NCBI GenBank assembly: GCA_007124575.1
Contig: SLEW01000273.1
Span: 1-9,822 of the forward strand
From: Bacteroidales bacterium
GTDB lineage: Bacteria > Bacteroidota > Bacteroidia > Bacteroidales > UBA7960
Direction: 5' to 3'
DNA length: 9,822 nucleotides
In this document: one piece after another, positions 5,647 through 9,822 of the stretch
Numbering within the stretch: the first letter of the stretch is position 1
Layout of the letters: every line of letters begins with the position of its first letter
Notes under the pieces: generated by a model
Databases searched by the model: none
Told to the model about the DNA's origin: nothing
The model's input: the letters and a program-made list of their open reading frames with translations, nothing else
Translations under genes and position numbers: made by a program

Positions 5647-6687
5647 ATGAGAACACGTTTCATTTTAAACATGGCATGGCTGTCCGCCCTTCTCTTTTTG
5701 GCCGGAGGATGTGCAATGATAGAAGAGGAAGAGGCAGAAGAGCGCGACAAGGTATTGGTTGAATTGACCAAGATAGAAAGCACTGTTTTGCCGGATGACA
5801 TACGCACCACCGGTACGGTGGAGGCCTATGAGGAAGCCTACATCGGCGCCCCCGGACCTGCCCGCATAGAGGAAATCCTTGTAGATGTAGGCGATCACGT
5901 AGAAAAAGACCAACTCCTGGTGCAAATGGACCGCGCCCAGCTTTTCCAGGCAAAGGTGCAGCTCGACAACCTGCGGGAAGACCTGCGCAGGCTTGACACC
6001 CTGCTGCATGTCGGGGCCACCACCAGGCAGCAGTACGACCAGCTGAAGACCCAATACGAAGTAGCACAAAGCAACGTGGAAAACCTGGAAGAGAACACCC
6101 AGATCCGCGCCAACATCCCGGGCATCATCACAGGAAGATATAACAGCGATGGCGAGATCTTTACCATGTCGCCAAGCACACCAGAAGGCAAGGTGGCTAT
6201 CGTATCTTTGAAACAAATTCAGCCGGTGAAGATTACCATCGGTGTTTCAGAGCGCTACTTTCCCATGATAGCTGCCGGACAACAGGCTGTATTGCGCTCA
6301 GAAATTTACCCGGACAGGGAGTTCACCGGAGAAATAAGCAAAATTTACCCAACCATTGACCGGGCCTCGGGGACTTTTAAAGTTGAGATCAGGGCAGACA
6401 ATGACGACCTGGCGCTTCGGCCGGGAATGTTTGGCCGTGTAACCCTTAACATTGGTGAGATTGAGGGCCTCCTGGTACCTGCGCTGGCAGTCCGCAAGCA
6501 GGTAGGGTCAGATGAGCGCTTCGTGTTTGTGGCAGAAGATGGTGTAGCCCACCGGCGGCCTGTCACCCTGGGCCGCACCTTTGATGACAAGCATGAGATC
6601 CTTTCAGGCATCGAAGCCGGTGAAATGCTGGTTATTAAGGGACAGCATAACCTGATGGACCAGATGGAAGTAGAAATTGTGAATTAA
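5647..6687 (+). CDS. RND efflux periplasmic adaptor (membrane fusion protein), lipoprotein
   Basis: This protein bridges the RND pump and the TolC channel in the periplasm. The N-terminus is a lipoprotein signal (LFLAGGC) with the lipidated Cys at residue 22, followed by a strongly acidic stretch (EEEEAEER, 26-33). The barrel-sandwich (lipoyl-like) domain has its first half at about 54-95 (TGTVEAYEEAYIG to GDHVEKDQLLVQMD) and its second half at IRANIPGIITGRYNSDGEIF. Between them is a short alpha-hairpin (about 96-150) containing the common TRQQYDQLKTQYEVAQ pattern. Beta-barrel (about 185-260, ending RPGMFGRVTL) and membrane-proximal domains (about 265-346, with LLVPALAV) complete it. At 346 residues it is slightly shorter than AcrA-type adaptors, in keeping with the short hairpin. 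It sits 24 bp after the channel gene and 13 bp before the pump gene. The exported substrate cannot be read from it. Confidence 0.94.
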   Translation: MRTRFILNMAWLSALLFLAGGCAMIEEEEAEERDKVLVELTKIESTVLPDDIRTTGTVEAYEEAYIGAPGPARIEEILVDVGDHVEKDQLLVQMDRAQLFQAKVQLDNLREDLRRLDTLLHVGATTRQQYDQLKTQYEVAQSNVENLEENTQIRANIPGIITGRYNSDGEIFTMSPSTPEGKVAIVSLKQIQPVKITIGVSERYFPMIAAGQQAVLRSEIYPDREFTGEISKIYPTIDRASGTFKVEIRADNDDLALRPGMFGRVTLNIGEIEGLLVPALAVRKQVGSDERFVFVAEDGVAHRRPVTLGRTFDDKHEILSGIEAGEMLVIKGQHNLMDQMEVEIVN

Positions 6688-6700
6688 AAACAGCATTCGA

Positions 6701-9700
6701 ATGAAAATTTATCGTTCTGCAGTACAAAGACCCATAACCACCCTGATGGTGTTTGTGGCCCTGCTGGTAATCGGGGGCTACAGCCTGCAAAACCTGCCCG
6801 TCGACCTCTACCCTGAGATCGAGCCGCCCATCATCAGCGTTTTTACCGTATACCAGGGAGCCAGTGCGTCGGATATCGAGACCAATGTCACGCGCCCGCT
6901 GGAAGACAACCTGAGCATGATCACCGACCTGAAGGAGATCTCCTCGGTGTCGCGCGACGATGTGTCTACCATCATGATGGAATTCGAATACGAAACCAAC
7001 CTGGATGAGGCCACCAACGAGATCCGTGATGTGATCGACCGCATCACGCGCATCCTCCCTGAAGACATTGAGCAGCCCACCATCTTTAAGTTCAGCACAG
7101 CCATGATCCCGGTGATGGTGATGGCCGCCACGGCCGAAGATAGTTATCCTGCCCTGGCCAAGATCATCGACGACGAGGTGGTGAACCCGCTGAGCCGCAT
7201 CGAAGGCGTAGGCACGGTCAACGTCACCGGCGAACCTGTCAGGGAAATACAGGTGAACGTAGACCCGGAGCAGCTTGACGCTTACAACATGACAGTAGAA
7301 CAGCTGGGCGGTGCGATTGCTTCCGAGAACATCAACCTTCCTTCAGGGAACATCAAGATGGGGCAGGTAGACTACCCCTTGCGCTTCGTGGGAGAGTTTG
7401 AGGAAAGCCGGCACATGCGGGGCATGGTGGTGGGCACCTTCGAAGGCCGCCCGGTATACCTCGAAGATGTGGCAGAGGTCAAAGACACCCTGCGCGAGCA
7501 AACCGTGATGGAACGTCTGAACAAAGAACAGAGCCTCCGCCTGATCGTGCAACGTCAGTCTGGCGCCAACACCGTACAAATTGCCAGTGAAATCAACGAG
7601 AGAATCCCGGAGATCCAGGAAAACCTTCCTCCCGACGTAAAGCTGCTGACCATCATAGACCTCTCTGAGTTTATCACTGACTCCATCGACAACCTGGTGA
7701 ACATCCTTTACTTCGCCGCCATCTTTGTTACCATTGTGGTGCTCTTTTTCATCGGACGATGGCGGGCCACCTTCATCATCATCCTTACCATTCCGGTGTC
7801 GCTGGTAGCTGCATTTATCTTTCTGTTCTTTACCGGCAACACGCTGAACCTGATCTCTCTTTCCAGTTTGACCATTGCCATGGGAATGGTGGTAGATGAT
7901 GCCATTGTGGTGCTGGAAAACACCACCAAACACATTGAGCGGGGCAGTTCACCCCGGGAAGCTGCCGTTTACGGCACCAACGAGGTAGGTCTTGCCGTCG
8001 TGGCATCCACCCTTACCGTGTTGGCTGTATTCCTGCCGCTCACCATGATCTCCGGCCTGATGGGGTTGTTTTTCAGCCAGCTGGGCTTCATCGTGGCGAT
8101 CACCGTGTCGGTGTCTACCGTTGCCGCCCTCACGCTCACGCCGATGCTGTCGTCTCAGCTCATGTCAAGTGGCGGGGGTCGAAGCAGCGGGTTCGGGCCG
8201 CGTATCACCAACGCCATCGTATCCGCCCTGGCAGCCATCGACGACGCCTATGAGCGCCTTCTTGGATATGCCGTGCGCCGGAAAACATTCATCATCATCA
8301 TATCCGTCCTGATCTTCGCCGGCAGCTTTGCGCTGCTGCCTTTCATCGGCACCGCCTTTATGCCGGAATCAGACCAGAACAGGATCGACGCCGACATCGA
8401 GCTTCCCATAGGGCTGCGCCTGGAAGAGACAGCCAAAACAGCACGCGCCCTGGAAGACATCATAGACGAATATCCCGAGATAGACCTTTACAGTGTGAGT
8501 GCCGGTGCCGGGATGGGTCTCTTCGCCGGTGACCAGGGCAGCCATACGATAGACCTGACCCTGCGGCTGGTGCCCCAGGCAGAGCGCGATCGCGACGTGT
8601 GGCAGGTGGCAGAATCACTGCGACGTGACCTGGACCGCTTCCCGGAAATCGTCGACTACTCAGTCAGCACTGATGGTGGAGGCGGCATGGGGATGGGAGC
8701 TCCCATTGCTGTGGAAATATTCGGCGACGACTTTGATGCCACCAACGCCGTAGCAGAAGAGCTTTCAAGGCGTATGGAAGACATCGAAGGCGTGCGCGAC
8801 ATCGGCATCAGCCGCGGCGCAGAACGTCCGGAGCTGCAAATAATCCCTGACCAGGAGAAAATGTCTGCCTTTGGCCTTAACGCCAGCACGGTGGCACAAG
8901 CCATCCGCAACCGGATAGAAGGAATGACCGCCTCGCTGTATCGTGAAGATGGCGATGAGTATGATGTGGTCGTAAGACATAAGGAGGAGTTCCGCAACAG
9001 CATCGAACACGTAAAGAACATCTCGGTGCAAAACCCGATGGGAATGATGGTCCGCGTGAAAGAGTTCGCTGAAGTGCAAGAGTTTCATGCGCCGCCAAAC
9101 ATCGAAAGAAAAAACCGCGTTCGTTATCTGACGGTGTCCAGCTCACTGCACGAGCGCTCCCTGGGCGATGTTACCGCCGACATCCGTGCTGAGCTCGACG
9201 AGATGGAACTGCCCGAAGGCGTATATGTGGAATTTGGAGGGCAGATACAGGATCAGCAGGAAGCCTTTGCCGATCTCGGCCTGTTGCTTGTCCTCAGCAT
9301 CTTCCTGGTCTACGTGGTGATGGCCGCACAGTTTGAGTCCTTCAGGATGCCCTTCATCATCATGCTGGCCGTACCCTTTGCCTTTACCGGGGTTCTCCTG
9401 GCACTGTTCATAACCGGAACGGAACTTTCTGTGATATCCATGATCGGGGGCATCATCCTGGTGGGCATCGTGGTGAAAAACTCCATCGTGCTGGTAGACT
9501 TCACCAACCTGATGCACGCCCGCGGCATGAGTGTTGTGCAATCCGTGTTAACAGCCGGAAAATCACGTTTGCGCCCGGTGCTGATGACAAGCCTGACAAC
9601 CCTGCTGGCCATGATCCCCATGGTGCTGGCCAGAGGCGAGGGATCCGAGATCTGGGCACCCATGGCCATTGCCGTGATCGGCGGACTGGCATTCTCAACA

Positions 9701-9805
9701 CTCGTGACTCTGGTGTTTGTGCCCGTGGTGTACACGGTGTTTGGCGCACGCCAGGTGAAGAAGGCAAAGAGGCGTACGCAAAAGAGATTGAATGGCGTAG
9801 GTTAA
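6701..9805 (+). CDS. RND-family (HAE1-type) efflux permease, inner-membrane proton antiporter
   Basis: This is the energy-coupled pump of the tripartite system: a trimeric inner-membrane protein that exchanges protons for substrates taken from the periplasm or outer leaflet. At 1034 residues it matches the AcrB class (about 1050). Visible parts include helix 1 (about 12-28, then NLPVDLYPEIEPP), the first periplasmic porter/docking loop, helices 2-6 from about 334, a cytoplasmic Gly/Ser-rich linker after helix 6, helix 7, the second periplasmic loop with a Gly-rich segment (GGGGMGMGAP), and helices 8-12. Proton-relay residues are present: Asp399-Asp400 in helix 4 (GMVVDDAIVVLEN, equivalent to AcrB Asp407/408) and Lys926 in helix 10 (GIVVKNSIVLVDF, equivalent to AcrB Lys940). 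Two Asp plus this Lys favour the multidrug HAE1 type over the metal-exporting CusA type. The gene is intact; its stop lies inside an 8-bp repeat. Confidence 0.95.
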   Translation: MKIYRSAVQRPITTLMVFVALLVIGGYSLQNLPVDLYPEIEPPIISVFTVYQGASASDIETNVTRPLEDNLSMITDLKEISSVSRDDVSTIMMEFEYETNLDEATNEIRDVIDRITRILPEDIEQPTIFKFSTAMIPVMVMAATAEDSYPALAKIIDDEVVNPLSRIEGVGTVNVTGEPVREIQVNVDPEQLDAYNMTVEQLGGAIASENINLPSGNIKMGQVDYPLRFVGEFEESRHMRGMVVGTFEGRPVYLEDVAEVKDTLREQTVMERLNKEQSLRLIVQRQSGANTVQIASEINERIPEIQENLPPDVKLLTIIDLSEFITDSIDNLVNILYFAAIFVTIVVLFFIGRWRATFIIILTIPVSLVAAFIFLFFTGNTLNLISLSSLTIAMGMVVDDAIVVLENTTKHIERGSSPREAAVYGTNEVGLAVVASTLTVLAVFLPLTMISGLMGLFFSQLGFIVAITVSVSTVAALTLTPMLSSQLMSSGGGRSSGFGPRITNAIVSALAAIDDAYERLLGYAVRRKTFIIIISVLIFAGSFALLPFIGTAFMPESDQNRIDADIELPIGLRLEETAKTARALEDIIDEYPEIDLYSVSAGAGMGLFAGDQGSHTIDLTLRLVPQAERDRDVWQVAESLRRDLDRFPEIVDYSVSTDGGGGMGMGAPIAVEIFGDDFDATNAVAEELSRRMEDIEGVRDIGISRGAERPELQIIPDQEKMSAFGLNASTVAQAIRNRIEGMTASLYREDGDEYDVVVRHKEEFRNSIEHVKNISVQNPMGMMVRVKEFAEVQEFHAPPNIERKNRVRYLTVSSSLHERSLGDVTADIRAELDEMELPEGVYVEFGGQIQDQQEAFADLGLLLVLSIFLVYVVMAAQFESFRMPFIIMLAVPFAFTGVLLALFITGTELSVISMIGGIILVGIVVKNSIVLVDFTNLMHARGMSVVQSVLTAGKSRLRPVLMTSLTTLLAMIPMVLARGEGSEIWAPMAIAVIGGLAFSTLVTLVFVPVVYTVFGARQVKKAKRRTQKRLNGVG

Positions 9806-9822
9806 TGTGTTAATGTGCTAAT
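9802..9822 (+). repeat. 8-bp tandem repeat at the RND stop codon (cut by window end)
   Basis: TTAATGTG occurs at 9802-9809 and again at 9810-9817, followed by CTAAT at 9818-9822, a variant of the same unit (CTAATGTG) cut off by the window. The first copy contains the TAA stop (9803-9805) of the pump gene. From general familiarity, simple repeats of this kind (TTAATGTG/CTAATGTG/TTAATTTG) occur after genes in some Bacteroidota genomes; the total array length cannot be seen here. Confidence 0.6.

Noticed and set aside
7343..7933. Minus-strand frame of 196 codons opposite the RND pump
   Set aside because: His-rich, low-information translation opposite conserved pump helices; an antisense artefact.
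6701..9805. Metal-exporting (CusA-type) RND pump
   Set aside because: The helix 4 Asp-Asp pair and helix 10 Lys, the overall pattern, and no visible Met-rich or His-rich metal-binding segments fit the HAE1 drug-exporter class better.

Overview
The window looks like a chromosomal piece of a Bacteroidota (Bacteroidetes) bacterium, perhaps a Bacteroidales-type lineage. The reasons are: start codons sit behind A-rich leaders without Shine-Dalgarno motifs; the sequence ahead of the aminomutase gene has a TTG/TAnnTTTG-type promoter as used by the Bacteroidota housekeeping sigma factor; and the efflux operon (TetR, TolC, adaptor, RND pump) follows an arrangement common in that phylum. All five genes lie on the + strand, have similar codon use, and show no transposase, integrase, tRNA or rRNA gene, so this reads as ordinary chromosome rather than a mobile island. 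The exact lineage cannot be read from the sequence.

Layout. (1) Bases 1-876 are the 3' part of a Wzx-like polysaccharide/lipid-linked oligosaccharide flippase, cut by the window edge. (2) Bases 931-3123 encode a 730-residue KamA-family radical SAM/PLP aminomutase with its own probable promoter. It is much longer than classical lysine 2,3-aminomutase, and the residues at the two positions that hold the lysine side chain appear to be Lys and Asn, the pair reported for glutamate 2,3-aminomutase. (3) Bases 3124-3635 are a 512-bp non-coding stretch with alternative hairpins, a terminator-like 10-bp stem, and a 52-bp tandem duplication. Each copy of the duplication contains a perfect TGACAGG-N6-CCTGTCA palindrome, and the second copy runs through the start codon of the next gene. 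(4) Bases 3636-9805 form a compact four-gene operon: TetR-type regulator, TolC-type outer-membrane channel (overlapping the regulator), lipoprotein periplasmic adaptor, and HAE1-type RND proton/drug antiporter. (5) The window ends in the start of an 8-bp tandem repeat that overlaps the RND stop codon.

How the parts work together. The last three genes supply all components of a tripartite envelope-spanning exporter. The regulator is the first cistron and most likely represses its own operon, plausibly through the paired palindromes 52 bp (about five helical turns) apart. The aminomutase appears to be a separate unit; no partner gene for beta-lysine or beta-glutamate metabolism, such as the AblB acetyltransferase, is next to it. 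I see no clear sign of a wholly new multi-gene system. The points most worth following are the substrate-site residues and large extensions of the aminomutase, and the duplicated palindromic leader of the efflux operon.
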